Origin: Rhodospirillales bacterium
Lineage (GTDB): Bacteria > Pseudomonadota > Alphaproteobacteria > SP197
DNA: 64,000 bases
Reading direction: 5' to 3'
NCBI GenBank assembly: GCA_014323865.1
Contig: JACONG010000014.1
Location: forward strand, 62,001-126,000
This document shows, piece after piece, positions 1 to 7,896 of this stretch. The notes beneath the pieces are model-generated. The model saw only the letters and a program-made list of their open reading frames with translations, made no database searches and had not been told where the DNA came from. Position 1 is the stretch's first letter; the number at the start of each line of letters is the position of its first letter. A program made the position numbers and the translations under genes.

Positions 1-430
1 CCGTGTGCTCGAAGGCGTCGTTTACCATGTCCTCACCGATTCCGATGAGCTGGCGACGGACGTGGCTTTCGTGAATCTGCCGAGCGTACTCGGCGGCGTT
101 GATGATGGTCGCCGCACTGGAGGCTAGACGCGCCAGATAGCCCGCACCGCCCATCTCGCTCAGCGCGTCGTCGTTCTCGAAGTAGGCCTTCAGGGTGATC
201 GGATTGGCGATCTGGGCCTTCTCGACGATGCACTGGATCGCCTCGTAGATGCGGCCATGAACGGGAATGAAGAAATGCTCGGGCTGGAGGAAATCCTCGA
301 TCCGGTTGAGCACGTCGTTGTTGACCAGCATCGCGCCGAGCAGCGCCTGTTCCGCCTCCTCGTTGTGCGGCATCGACCGGTACTCAGGCGTGTCGTCGGT
401 AGGGAGTCCGGTGATGTCGGCGTGTACCAT
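1..430 (-). CDS. dnaB: Replicative DNA helicase DnaB, N-terminal part (cut by window edge)
   Basis: DnaB is the hexameric 5'-3' helicase that unwinds DNA at the replication fork and binds primase. Only about 143 N-terminal residues lie in the window; the RecA-like ATPase domain is beyond the left edge. The visible part matches the DnaB N-terminal domain: MPHNEEAEQALLGAMLVNN near residue 20, then a run with HFFIPVHGRIYEAI, and later GGAGYLARLASSA. The ATG at 430 is the first start after an in-frame TGA nine codons upstream, so the N-terminus is well fixed. In related bacteria dnaB usually lies just downstream of rplI; here about 4 kb of accessory DNA and cfa lie between them. Confidence 0.9.
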   Translation of the reverse strand, partial: MVHADITGLPTDDTPEYRSMPHNEEAEQALLGAMLVNNDVLNRIEDFLQPEHFFIPVHGRIYEAIQCIVEKAQIANPITLKAYFENDDALSEMGGAGYLARLASSAATIINAAEYARQIHESHVRRQLIGIGEDMVNDAFEHT

Positions 431-571
431 GATCGGGCGGGGCTTGTCGTTGCGTCAGTCCGGCGTGTGTAGTGGAACCGTCATCCGCATCCCATCGGGA
501 ACTGTGTTGAATGCGGGGACAGCCTTCATCCTACACTACTATTGCGGCGACACGCGGGCGCGTGCATCGTC

Positions 572-601
572 TTGACAGAGACATTCCTGCGTCGGTCTAT
601 G
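572..601 (+). promoter_or_regulatory. Candidate sigma-70 promoter for the decayed 624-2940 operon
   Basis: A perfect -35 hexamer TTGACA (572-577) is followed after 18 bases by TCTATG (596-601), which resembles a -10 box. It lies just upstream of the ATG at 624. The assignment rests on motif match and position only. Confidence 0.4.
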
Positions 602-623
602 CGCCCGAGCAAAGGGAGATGCC

Positions 624-1211
624 ATGACAGCCGAAATCCGCAAGATCGTCACCCACACCGACGAGACCTTCATCGAAGGCGGCAAGGTCACGTCCAGACC
701 GTGGTAGATGACGGCCGTGGCCGCGGTGATCCGCAATCCCTGGACCGGGCAGGGTTTCGTCGAGGACCTGCGCACCAACATTCTCGCAATGACGCCGCCG
801 CTGGGCGACGTGCTCGTGTCGCACATTATCGATGCCTGTGGTGGTAAGGACGCGATCGAGGCCTATGGCAAATCCGCCGTCGTCGGACTTGACGGCGAGA
901 TCGAACACGGCTCGGGTTTCATCCACACGCTGCGCTTCGGCAACAAGTACCGCGAGGCCGTGGGCGGAACGTCCTGTCTCTCGTTCACCAACACGCGCTC
1001 GGGCCTGGGCCAGTCGATCCAGATTCCCATGATGCACAAGAACGACCCGGGCTTCTGCGACTACTACACCACGCTCGAGTTCACGATTCAGGATGCCCCG
1101 GGCCCCGATGGGATCGTCGTTGCCCTCGGTGCCGCGACCTCCGGCCGCCCGCATCACCGCATCGGCAACCGCTACTCCGACATGGAAGAGATGGGGATAG
1201 AACAACCGTGA
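624..1211 (+). pseudogene. Amino acid synthesis family (PF06684-like) gene with an in-frame stop
   Basis: The reading frame from ATG 624 gives MTAEIRKIVTHTDETFIEGG, the family's usual N-terminus. It stops at a TAG at 705-707 and continues in the same frame with MTAVAAVIRNPW, IEAYGKSAVVGLDGEIEHGS, LRFGNKYREAVGG and IQIPMMHKNDP, ending at 1211. The two halves join without a frameshift, so one nonsense codon separates residue 27 from the remaining 167 residues. Reinitiation at ATG 708 is possible, but it would omit the conserved N-terminus. The family's biochemical role is not well defined. The end overlaps the next gene by four bases (GTGA), which suggests one transcript with the GFA and hydrolase genes. 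Confidence 0.7.
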
Positions 1212-1600
1212 GCGATGACGCGGATCGGACGCGACAGGCGGTCTGCTGTTGCGGGCAGCTTGTCGTCACCTGCACCGGTGAACCGGCCAACGTGTCGCTC
1301 TGTCATTGCAGGTAGTGTCAGAAGCACACAGGGAGCACCTATGGCATCGCCGCCTTCCATGCGCGTGATCATGTGTCGGTCGATGGAGCCTTCGAGGATT
1401 TCTGGTGCACCGCCGAGAGCGGGTTCGACGTCACGTTCCACTTCTGCCCAGCCTGTAGATCGACAGTCTTCTGGGAACCGGAGCGCAAACCGGACATGGT
1501 GGCGGTTGCCGTCGGGTCCTTTGCGGACCCTGGCTTTCCTGCACCGATGACATCGGTCTGGCACGAGTCGAAGCACGATTGGGTGGTCGATCCATGTTGA
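1208..1600 (+). pseudogene. GFA (glutathione-dependent formaldehyde-activating-like) protein with an in-frame stop
   Basis: GFA-fold proteins are small zinc-binding proteins. From GTG 1208 the frame reads CCCGQLVVTCTG and then LCHCR, followed by TAG at 1313-1315, then CQKHTGSTYGIAAFHARD, HFCPACRSTVFW and KHDWVVDP before TGA at 1598-1600. The zinc-ligand pattern CxCG, CHCxxC and CPxC is all present, with the stop inside the CHCRxCQ motif. The whole 130-residue protein is otherwise in one frame. The 5' end overlaps the preceding gene (GTGA) and the 3' end overlaps the hydrolase start, so this was the middle of a tightly coupled operon. An intact relative lies at 27374-27850. Confidence 0.75.
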
Positions 1601-2394
1601 TCGGCGACACCAGAGTCCGGATCGACGGTCAGGGACCGGATGTCGTTCTGGTCCATGGCGTTGGCTGTGACCTCCACATGTGGGACGATCTCTTTCCAGC
1701 CCTCGCCGAACGCTATCGCATCATCCGCTACGACACGCTCGGCCACGGCGCGACGCCAATGCCCTCGACCGATATCACCCTGCGCGACTATGCCGATCAG
1801 CTGGAGTCCGTAAGGTCCGGGCTTGGCCTAGAACGGTTTGCACTCATCGGGTTCTCGATGGGCGTGCCGATTTCGCAGCTCTTCGCGATCGAATACAATA
1901 CGGATCTCGCGGGTCTCGTCCTGATGAGCGGCGTCTATGACCGTGAGCCCGATCAGCTCCAGGCGATCCTGGACCGCATCCGACTGGCGCGCAAGGAGGG
2001 CACGGACGCCCTGATGAAAGCTGCCCTGAAGCGCTGGCTCTCGCCGGCGTTTCGCGAGGCCCGGCCGGACGCCGAGGCCCGGATCAGAAAGCGCTTCTCG
2101 GACAACGACCCCGAGAGCTTCCTGACCGCCTACAGGATCTTCGCCGAGGCCGACCCGTGGGTCGTCGGCAAGATCGGTGCCATCGCCTGCCCGACGCTGA
2201 CGAGCACCGGCGAGAACGATCCCGGCTCCCATCCCGGCATGAGCCGGGCCATGGCCGCCGAGATTCCCGGCGCGCGCTTCGAGATGATGCCCGACCTCTA
2301 CCACATGCCCATGGTCGAACGGCCCGATGTGGTCATCGACCTTCTCTTGCGCTTCCTCGACGGGCTGCCGCAGGACGAAGACCGCTGGTCATAG
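1594..2394 (+). CDS. Alpha/beta hydrolase, 3-oxoadipate enol-lactonase-like
   Basis: A 266-residue alpha/beta-hydrolase-fold protein. The N-terminal strand and oxyanion region read VVLVHGVGCDLHMWDDL. The nucleophile elbow is GFSMG (Ser near residue 88), a candidate acid is in GENDPGSHPGM, and the catalytic His is in PDLYHMPMVERPD near the C-terminus. Order and length fit PcaD-like lactonases or related esterases, but the substrate cannot be read from the sequence. The ATG at 1594 overlaps the end of the GFA pseudogene (ATGTTGA), indicating translational coupling in the same operon. It is the only intact member of that cluster. No downstream partner survives, so its present role is unclear. 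Confidence 0.8.
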   Translation: MLIGDTRVRIDGQGPDVVLVHGVGCDLHMWDDLFPALAERYRIIRYDTLGHGATPMPSTDITLRDYADQLESVRSGLGLERFALIGFSMGVPISQLFAIEYNTDLAGLVLMSGVYDREPDQLQAILDRIRLARKEGTDALMKAALKRWLSPAFREARPDAEARIRKRFSDNDPESFLTAYRIFAEADPWVVGKIGAIACPTLTSTGENDPGSHPGMSRAMAAEIPGARFEMMPDLYHMPMVERPDVVIDLLLRFLDGLPQDEDRWS

Positions 2395-2453
2395 CTGGAG
2401 ACCAAACCGGCGCACTCCATGAGCGTGGAGGCACCAGAGGAGAAAACAGCATC

Positions 2454-2940
2454 GTGATTGCACCGCAGGACATGAAATCCGTGGCCATTGTCGGCAACGG
2501 CCTGATGGGGCAGGGCATGACCCAAGTGTTCGCAGGCGAAGAAAGACGGTAACGTTGATCGGCTGAAGCGACGAGAGCCTCGCGCGCCATGGAGGTGGTG
2601 CGCAACAACTTCGCCCCGTTCGTGGAGAGGGAGCTGACCGGCCGCGAGGCCGCGGCCGTGGCCTCGCGCGAATCGCGATCTCCAGATCGAGGGGTTTTCC
2701 AGGCGCGATGCGGTGTGCGACCCCGCGATCGTGCCTGGCTCCACCAGCGGACAGCCGATCAGCCTCATGGTGGGCGGCATGAAGAACCCCGAGCGGGCCG
2801 CCGTTGCCATGCACTTCATCATATCCGGTCCAGATCATGCCGTTGGTCGAGGTTTGCAGCGGGGACCTGACGGCGCCCGAGGTCGTGCAGTGGGCGTCCG
2901 ACTCTCTCGTTTCGTTGGGCCAGACCCCGCCTGATCAGTT
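2454..2940 (+). pseudogene. 3-hydroxyacyl-CoA dehydrogenase-like gene, heavily decayed
   Basis: The start reads MKSVAIVGNGLMGQGMTQVF, the GxGxMG dinucleotide-binding motif of 3-hydroxyacyl-CoA dehydrogenase (3HCDH), after a GAGGAG ribosome-binding site. The frame then breaks. Later pieces in other frames still show AMEVVRNNFAPFVERELTG, VAMHFIISG and IMPLVEVCSGDLTAPEVVQW, the conserved substrate-side part of the NAD-binding domain. At least two frameshifts and a large internal deletion are needed to explain this, and the C-terminal domain is missing. It follows the hydrolase by about 60 bases and was probably the last gene of that operon. Confidence 0.65.
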
Positions 2941-3082
2941 CGATCGGGGCCCGCAGCATCGCGAGATTGCAACCCACCCGGTGCATGTCGCCGTCGGCCG
3001 CGCAGAAATCGCACTGCATGTCGATCACGAAGAGCGCGGTGCGAGCCGGATCGAGATCGCTCTTCCGGAAAAGGAGAGCGGG
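2925..3082 (-). pseudogene. Isochorismatase-family (cysteine hydrolase) 5' fragment
   Basis: Reading the minus strand directly after the cfa stop gives ALLFRKSDLDPARTALFVID, then MQCDFCAADGDMHRVG and LAMLRAPIELI. This matches the N-terminus of isochorismatase-like cysteine hydrolases (TALxVIDMQxDFC with the first catalytic Asp). The rest of the family, including the Lys and Cys of the triad, is absent, and the fragment runs into the 3' end of the 3HCDH remnant. It is in the same frame as cfa but behind its TGA. It is a deletion remnant with no expected function. Confidence 0.6.
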
Positions 3083-4318
3083 TCAATCCTGAATCCTGTC
3101 GGTCGTCATGCGCGCGCGTTCCCAGTCGACCATGTAATCCCGGGTCTCCGGGGTCGCATCGCGTCGCTTCGCGAGCTGGAGCTGGAAGACCATCTGGTCA
3201 TCATGGCGGAAGGCGGCCTCGCAACCGAGCAGATAGAACTCCCACATACGGCAGAAACGGTCGTCGTAGAGATCGCGGACACGGTCGCGATTGTCCTGGA
3301 ACCGCCGGTGCCAGAGCTTGAGCGTGTCGGCGTAATGCACCCTCAGGATCTCCATGTCGGTGGAGATCAGCTTGGAACGCTCGAGCGCGGTGAAGACTTC
3401 TGAGAGGGCAGGCGAATAGCCGCCGGGGAAGATGTACTTCCGCAGCCAGGCGTTGGTGTTGCCGGGCTCCGCGAAACGGCCAATCGAGTGCAGCAGCATC
3501 ACACCCTGGTCGTTGAGCAGGGTGCGCACCTTGCGGAAGAACTCGAGATAGTGGCGCGAGCCGACGTGCTCGAACATGCCGACCGAAACGATCCGGTCGA
3601 AGCTCTGGTCGACATCGCGATAGTCCTTCAGCTCGAAGCGCACCCGTTCCGACAAGCCAAGCGCTTTGGCGCGTTCGTTGGAGATCTTGTGCTGTTCCCC
3701 CGACAGCGTGACGCCGGTGACGTCGACATCGGCCATCTGGGCCAGATAAAGCCCCATGCCGCCCCAGCCCGAGCCGATGTCGAGCACCCGCTGGCCGGGT
3801 TCCAGCAACAGCTTCGCGGCGATGTGTCGCTTCTTGTCGGCCTGGGCCTGGTCGATCGAGCTGTTGGGGGTTGTGAAGTAGGCGCAGGAGTACTGGCGAT
3901 CCTCGTCGAGGAAGAGATCGAAGAGATCATCCGAGAGGTCGTAGTGGTGCGCCACGTTCCGGCGTGACCGGGTTGCCGGATTGTGCTGCTGCAGGGGGCG
4001 CGTGATGTTGCGGCGGATCCATGCCGACGTCCGGCCGATCATGTCGTCGCGCTCGAGGTTATTCAGGTTCCTGCCGATGACCTCGAAGAAGTCGACGATC
4101 GAGCCGTCTTCGAGGGTCATGGTGCCGTCCATATAGGCTTCGCCCACGACGATGCGTGGCATCAGAGGAATCTTCCAATGCAGCGACGGATCGTGCAGCC
4201 GGACAGTAATAGAGGGTTGGGCTCCGACAGTGCCGAAGTCGTGACGTTTGCCGTTGGCGTCGATCAGCCCGAAATGGCCGATCGTGATGTAGCGATCAAG
4301 CACATTTGCCACGAGCAT
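3083..4318 (-). CDS. cfa: Cyclopropane-fatty-acyl-phospholipid synthase
   Basis: Transfers a methylene group from S-adenosylmethionine to unsaturated acyl chains of membrane phospholipids, making cyclopropane fatty acids. The 411-residue length is normal. The C-terminal two thirds is a class I methyltransferase with VLDIGSGWGGMGLYLAQM (motif I) near residue 170, then GVTLSGEQHKISNERAKALG, MFEHVGSRHYLEFF and VMLLHSIGR. The N-terminal third is the lipid-interaction domain of the family. It lies alone between the decayed operon and rplI. A GC-rich stem-loop upstream (4375-4393) separates it from the ribosomal genes, so it is probably transcribed from its own promoter. Confidence 0.93.
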   Translation of the reverse strand: MLVANVLDRYITIGHFGLIDANGKRHDFGTVGAQPSITVRLHDPSLHWKIPLMPRIVVGEAYMDGTMTLEDGSIVDFFEVIGRNLNNLERDDMIGRTSAWIRRNITRPLQQHNPATRSRRNVAHHYDLSDDLFDLFLDEDRQYSCAYFTTPNSSIDQAQADKKRHIAAKLLLEPGQRVLDIGSGWGGMGLYLAQMADVDVTGVTLSGEQHKISNERAKALGLSERVRFELKDYRDVDQSFDRIVSVGMFEHVGSRHYLEFFRKVRTLLNDQGVMLLHSIGRFAEPGNTNAWLRKYIFPGGYSPALSEVFTALERSKLISTDMEILRVHYADTLKLWHRRFQDNRDRVRDLYDDRFCRMWEFYLLGCEAAFRHDDQMVFQLQLAKRRDATPETRDYMVDWERARMTTDRIQD

Positions 4319-4374
4319 GACTTAATCTCCCGCACGAAGACGTCATGTCACGAAGTATGTTAACGCCGGAAATC

Positions 4375-4393
4375 GCGGCCCTCAACGGGCCGC
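4375..4393 (-). terminator. GC-rich stem-loop after rplI, possible weak terminator
   Basis: A perfect 7-bp stem GCGGCCC / GGGCCGC with loop TCAAC lies 9 bases beyond the rplI stop. There is no run of T after it, so it may act only as a weak or Rho-assisted terminator or as an mRNA 3'-end stabiliser. Confidence 0.35.
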
Positions 4394-4402
4394 AGCACGG
4401 AA

Positions 4403-5053
4403 TCAGACGGTTTGCGTATCGTCCTCGGCAGGAACTTCTTCGACCGTCTCGCCATCGTCGGCAGGCTTGTCCGAAAGCTCCTCGGCGAACTGGTCGACGA
4501 CCTCGGCCTCGACCAGCTCCTCGAGCGCGGGTGCCTGGTCTTCGGCCTCATTCTCTTCGACCATGCGGCCGACAGCCTTGCCTGTCTCCTGCTGAATCTG
4601 CGCCTCGTCCTCGGTGCGAGCCACATTGGCAATCACCTCGACGGTGACCTCCGGATGCAGCACGGCCGTCACGGTATGCAGACCCAAGGTCTTGATCGGC
4701 TCGGCGAGAACGACGTTGCGCCGGTCGATAGCAAAACCCTGGGCGATCAGGCCGTCTGCGATGTCGCGCGCCTTGATCGAGCCGTAGAGCTGCAGGTTGT
4801 CGGAAGCCTGCCGGATCAGGGTCACGTGCGCGCCCTCGACATCGCCGGCAAGGCTCTCGGCCGCGCTCCGTGCATCCGCATTCTTGGCTTCGCGCTCGGC
4901 GCGCTCGGCCTCGAAACGGGCCACATTGTCCTTGCTGGCGCGCAGCGCCTTGCCCTGCGGAATCAGGAAGTTGCGCGCGTAGCCGGGGCGTACGGTCACG
5001 ACCTCGCCCATTTGGCCCAGCTTGTCGATCCGCTCCAAAAGAACGACGTCCAT
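4403..5053 (-). CDS. rplI: 50S ribosomal protein L9, with long acidic tail
   Basis: L9 binds 23S rRNA at the base of the L1 stalk and helps keep the reading frame. The first 150 residues are standard: MDVVLLERIDKLGQMGEVVT, VRPGYARNFLIPQGKALRAS, and the C-terminal domain with TLIRQASDNLQLYGSIKARD. The protein is 216 residues, about 65 more than the bacterial norm. The extra C-terminal part is rich in Glu and Asp (for example EEVPAEDDTQTV at the end); such extensions occur in some alphaproteobacteria. The start ATG directly follows the DUF2232 stop (TAG then ATG), so it is translated as part of the rpsF-rpsR-DUF2232-rplI operon. Confidence 0.95.
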   Translation of the reverse strand: MDVVLLERIDKLGQMGEVVTVRPGYARNFLIPQGKALRASKDNVARFEAERAEREAKNADARSAAESLAGDVEGAHVTLIRQASDNLQLYGSIKARDIADGLIAQGFAIDRRNVVLAEPIKTLGLHTVTAVLHPEVTVEVIANVARTEDEAQIQQETGKAVGRMVEENEAEDQAPALEELVEAEVVDQFAEELSDKPADDGETVEEVPAEDDTQTV

Positions 5054-6052
5054 CTAATCCTCCATCGCGGCGTCATCAGCGACGCCGAACCGGCCACGAA
5101 AGTTAGCCCAATGATCGACGAATCCCACGGCGGCAAAAGCCATGGCACCGAACGGCTGCAAGATGAGCACAGTCATATACGCGCCCACCAGAATAAGGGG
5201 CTGCCAGCCCATGCCGCGCGTCAGCGCATGCAGAACAGCGAGGCCCTGTAGCAGAAAACCCACGCAAAAGACCAGAAAGAATCCGGTCAGCGTGAAAATC
5301 AGGAGTGCCGGTGTGCCTTCCCGGTCATAGCTCATCGTGTCGAGCCCGAGGATCACAACGACGAGGATCAGCGCCACCAAGGTGGGCCATGTCGGCAGGC
5401 TCAGACGCCAGAACGGCGGCGCTGTCCGAATCGGCGTGCTGCTGCTGTTGACCAGACCCTGCCCCAGGGCACCCATAGCGACGTGCGCGGATAACACGGC
5501 GGCAATGATGAATCCGAGCACAGGCGAGTCCCAGAAATCGATGATATCGGCAACGTCAGTCACCATGTCCGGGCCGTGGTTCGAACGCGCGCCGTAGAGC
5601 GCTTCGGTCAGAAGGCTCAGATTGCTGCGGATCGTGCCGACCAGTCCGGCCTGCGTCAGGGAGATGGCCATCACGGTCACGATGACCATGAGAATGCCGA
5701 TGACGACGAGGGCCAGTGTCAGGTCGGTTGCATCGAGATAGACCGGGTTGTCGTCGTCACCGGCGATCCGTGTGGTTGCAAGGTGGACCAGCAGGAACGC
5801 CGGCATCACAAAGGCGAAGCTGAAAACCGTTGCGATCAGCAGGTCGCTGAACACGATCGATCCCATGACGGCGAAGACTCCGCCGGCACCGGCTGCCAGC
5901 GAGCCCCACTTCATCCCGGCGATGTAGATGGGGAGCGGCGAGACCAGGACCAGAAAAACACCCCAGATCGAACCGCCCAGGCCCACGACGTAGAGCCCGG
6001 CACTCGCAAATCCGGCCACAAGCGCGACCAGCGACGTGTGGAGGCTCAGCAT
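5054..6052 (-). CDS. DUF2232 multi-pass membrane protein
   Basis: A 332-residue integral membrane protein with about eight hydrophobic segments, for example LVALVAGFASAGLYVVGLG near the N-terminus, LLIATVFSFAFVMPAFLLVH and the C-terminal ILVGAYMTVLILQPFGAM. DUF2232 proteins are predicted small-molecule transporters or S-component-like proteins; the function is unproven. The position between rpsR and rplI is the standard alphaproteobacterial order. The stop TAG touches the rplI ATG, and 29 bases separate its start from the rpsR stop, so co-expression with the ribosomal proteins is likely. Confidence 0.85.
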   Translation of the reverse strand: MLSLHTSLVALVAGFASAGLYVVGLGGSIWGVFLVLVSPLPIYIAGMKWGSLAAGAGGVFAVMGSIVFSDLLIATVFSFAFVMPAFLLVHLATTRIAGDDDNPVYLDATDLTLALVVIGILMVIVTVMAISLTQAGLVGTIRSNLSLLTEALYGARSNHGPDMVTDVADIIDFWDSPVLGFIIAAVLSAHVAMGALGQGLVNSSSTPIRTAPPFWRLSLPTWPTLVALILVVVILGLDTMSYDREGTPALLIFTLTGFFLVFCVGFLLQGLAVLHALTRGMGWQPLILVGAYMTVLILQPFGAMAFAAVGFVDHWANFRGRFGVADDAAMED

Positions 6053-6081
6053 GGCGGAAACCGGCCGATGGCCGGCGGGGC

Positions 6082-6318
6082 TCAGTTAGCGACGTAAGGC
6101 ACCAGGGCGAGATACCGGGCGCGCTTGATGGCGCGGGCCAGCTCACGCTGCTTCTTGGCCGAGACGGCCGTGATACGCGACGGCACGATCTTGCCGCGCT
6201 CGGACACGTAGCGCTGCAGGAGCTTGATGTCCTTGTAGTCGATCGTCGGCGCGTTCGGACTGGAGAACGGGCAGGTCTTGCGGCGGCGCCAGAAGGGGCG
6301 GCGGGGTGGCATGGACAT
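6082..6318 (-). CDS. rpsR: 30S ribosomal protein S18
   Basis: S18 binds the platform of the 30S subunit together with S6. The 78-residue protein has the expected core: [40 protein letters not shown] and [20 protein letters not shown]. The basic N-terminus ([12 protein letters not shown]) is typical. It sits three bases after the rpsF stop and before the DUF2232 gene in the same operon. Confidence 0.96.
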   Translation of the reverse strand: MSMPPRRPFWRRRKTCPFSSPNAPTIDYKDIKLLQRYVSERGKIVPSRITAVSAKKQRELARAIKRARYLALVPYVAN

Positions 6319-6321
6319 GGC

Positions 6322-6702
6322 TTATTCTCCGTCTTTCACTTCTTGACCGTCGCGTCGGATCGACCGGTCGTCGCGGCTCGACTTGTTGCGGATCATCGGC
6401 GAGGCCTCTGGATCGAGTTTTTCGACCTTGATCGACATGTGCCTCAGGATGTCTTCGTTGAAGCGCAGGTGGCGCTCAAGCTCGGTCAGCGTCTCGGCGG
6501 AGGCATCGACGTTCATGAAGACGTAGTGACCCTTGCGGTTCTTCTTGATCCGATAGGCCAGCGACTTCAAGCCCCAGATCTCCGTCTTGGGGACTTGGCC
6601 GCCGTGCTCCTTGATCATGGTTTCCACCTCATCGGCAAGCGTCTCGACCTGCTGGGGCGACGCGTCGGGGCGGACGATGAATGTGCTCTCGTAGAAAGGC
6701 AT
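6322..6702 (-). CDS. rpsF: 30S ribosomal protein S6
   Basis: S6 is the partner of S18 on the 30S platform. The ATG at 6702 gives MPFYESTFIVRPDASPQQVE, the usual N-terminus; an in-frame start further upstream would add about 26 residues unlike the family and is rejected. The core has GGQVPKTEIWGLKSLAYRIK and GHYVFMNVDASAETLTELER. The 126-residue length includes a charged tail (SSRDDRSIRRDGQEVKDGE) seen in alphaproteobacterial S6. It is the first gene of the operon. A good sigma-70 promoter lies about 105 bases upstream, leaving a leader long enough for S6:S18 autoregulation, though I cannot confirm such a motif. Confidence 0.95.
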   Translation of the reverse strand: MPFYESTFIVRPDASPQQVETLADEVETMIKEHGGQVPKTEIWGLKSLAYRIKKNRKGHYVFMNVDASAETLTELERHLRFNEDILRHMSIKVEKLDPEASPMIRNKSSRDDRSIRRDGQEVKDGE

Positions 6703-6806
6703 CAAACCTTCCCTTGTAGTGTGTCTTGTCAATGTTTCGGACGCAGGAAAGGAACGGTCGGCAAGAAACGCCGCGGCTCGCATCCGTCGTGCCGGTGAGG
6801 GAACGC

Positions 6807-6834
6807 ACTATAGCCAGATTCGTTTCGGGTGCAA
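6807..6834 (-). promoter_or_regulatory. Sigma-70 promoter of the rpsF operon
   Basis: On the minus strand, TTGCAC (6834-6829) is followed by a 16-base spacer and TATAGT (6812-6807). Transcription would start near 6800, about 98 bases before the rpsF ATG. It lies between divergent rpsF and fabD. Confidence 0.6.
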
Positions 6835-6926
6835 GCGTGCTTGACATTGCAGGCGGCACGTATTTTGTCTCGCTCTACGCCACGTTCGGGCGGCAACAGG
6901 AACGCTTTGGGGAACACCACCAATAC

Positions 6927-7868
6927 ATGTCGACCATTTTCGTCTTTCCGGGCCAGGGCAGCCAGAAGCCCGGCATGGGCGCCGAACTGGCGGAAGCCTT
7001 CGGTGCCGCACGCGAGGTCTTCCAGGAGGTCGACGAGGCCCTGGGCCAGAATCTCTCGCGCCTGATGCGCGAGGGGCCGGAGGACGAACTCACCCTGACC
7101 CAGAATGCCCAGCCCGCCCTGATGGCCTCCTCAATCGCCGTTCTGCGCGTGCTGCAGGCCGAAAGCGGCAAGGGAATCGACGAGTTGGTCGCCATGGTCG
7201 CGGGCCATTCGCTGGGCGAGTACTCTGCGCTCGTGGCTTCGGGCGCGCTGCCGCTTGATGTTACCGTGCGCCTTCTCAGGCTGCGTGGCGAGGCGATGCA
7301 GGCTGCGGTGCCGGTCGGTGAAGGCGCCATGGCCGCAATCCTCGGCCTTGAGATTGATGACGTCTCGGTGATCGTTGAAGAAGCCGCATCAAGCGGTGTC
7401 TGCGCGGTGGCCAACGACAACTCGCCCGGCCAAGTGGTCGTCAGCGGCGCCACAGCGGCCGTCGAGAAGGCTTCGGAGCTGGCCAAGGACAAGGGTGCCA
7501 AGCGCGCTATGCTTCTGCCGGTGAGCGCGCCGTTCCACTGCCCGCTGATGCAGCCTGCGGCCGACAAGATGGACGAGGCGCTTGCCGCCACGACGATTGC
7601 CGGCCCAGCCGTCTCCGTCGTCGCCAATGTTACGGCCCAGCCCGAGAGCGTGCCCGAGACTCTGCGTGGCCTCCTGGTCCAGCAGGTCACGGCAACGGTG
7701 CGCTGGCGCGAGAGCATCGCCGGACTGCGCGATCACGACATCGGCAGGGTCGTCGAGCTCGGTACCGGCAAGGTGTTGTCGGGCCTAGTCAGCCGCATCG
7801 ACCGTGAGCTTGAGAGCGCTTCGGTCGAGACACCGGCCGATGTCGAGAGCTTTCTGGGTTTCATCTAA
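6927..7868 (+). CDS. fabD: Malonyl-CoA:ACP transacylase
   Basis: Moves the malonyl group from CoA to acyl carrier protein, feeding type II fatty-acid synthesis. The ATG at 6927 gives MSTIFVFPGQGSQKPGMGAE, the family N-terminus, and a 313-residue protein of normal length; upstream in-frame starts add about 67 unrelated residues. The catalytic serine is in VAGHSLGEYSALVASG near residue 95, and the active-site His is in VSAPFHCPLMQPA. It is the first gene of fabD-fabG-acpP-fabF and lies divergent to rpsF. Confidence 0.95.
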   Translation: MSTIFVFPGQGSQKPGMGAELAEAFGAAREVFQEVDEALGQNLSRLMREGPEDELTLTQNAQPALMASSIAVLRVLQAESGKGIDELVAMVAGHSLGEYSALVASGALPLDVTVRLLRLRGEAMQAAVPVGEGAMAAILGLEIDDVSVIVEEAASSGVCAVANDNSPGQVVVSGATAAVEKASELAKDKGAKRAMLLPVSAPFHCPLMQPAADKMDEALAATTIAGPAVSVVANVTAQPESVPETLRGLLVQQVTATVRWRESIAGLRDHDIGRVVELGTGKVLSGLVSRIDRELESASVETPADVESFLGFI

Positions 7869-7896
7869 GCGACGGCCGAGAGCCGGGGAGACCATC

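Noticed and set aside
624-1600. Possible recoding of TAG as a sense codon, because TAG interrupts two adjacent genes (also the GMC and cytochrome genes)
   Set aside because: Intact genes such as DUF2232, rnd, aat, accC, the GGT-like gene and the hydrolase end in TAG at the right place, and the interrupted genes elsewhere also carry TAA, TGA and frameshifts. Ordinary decay explains it.
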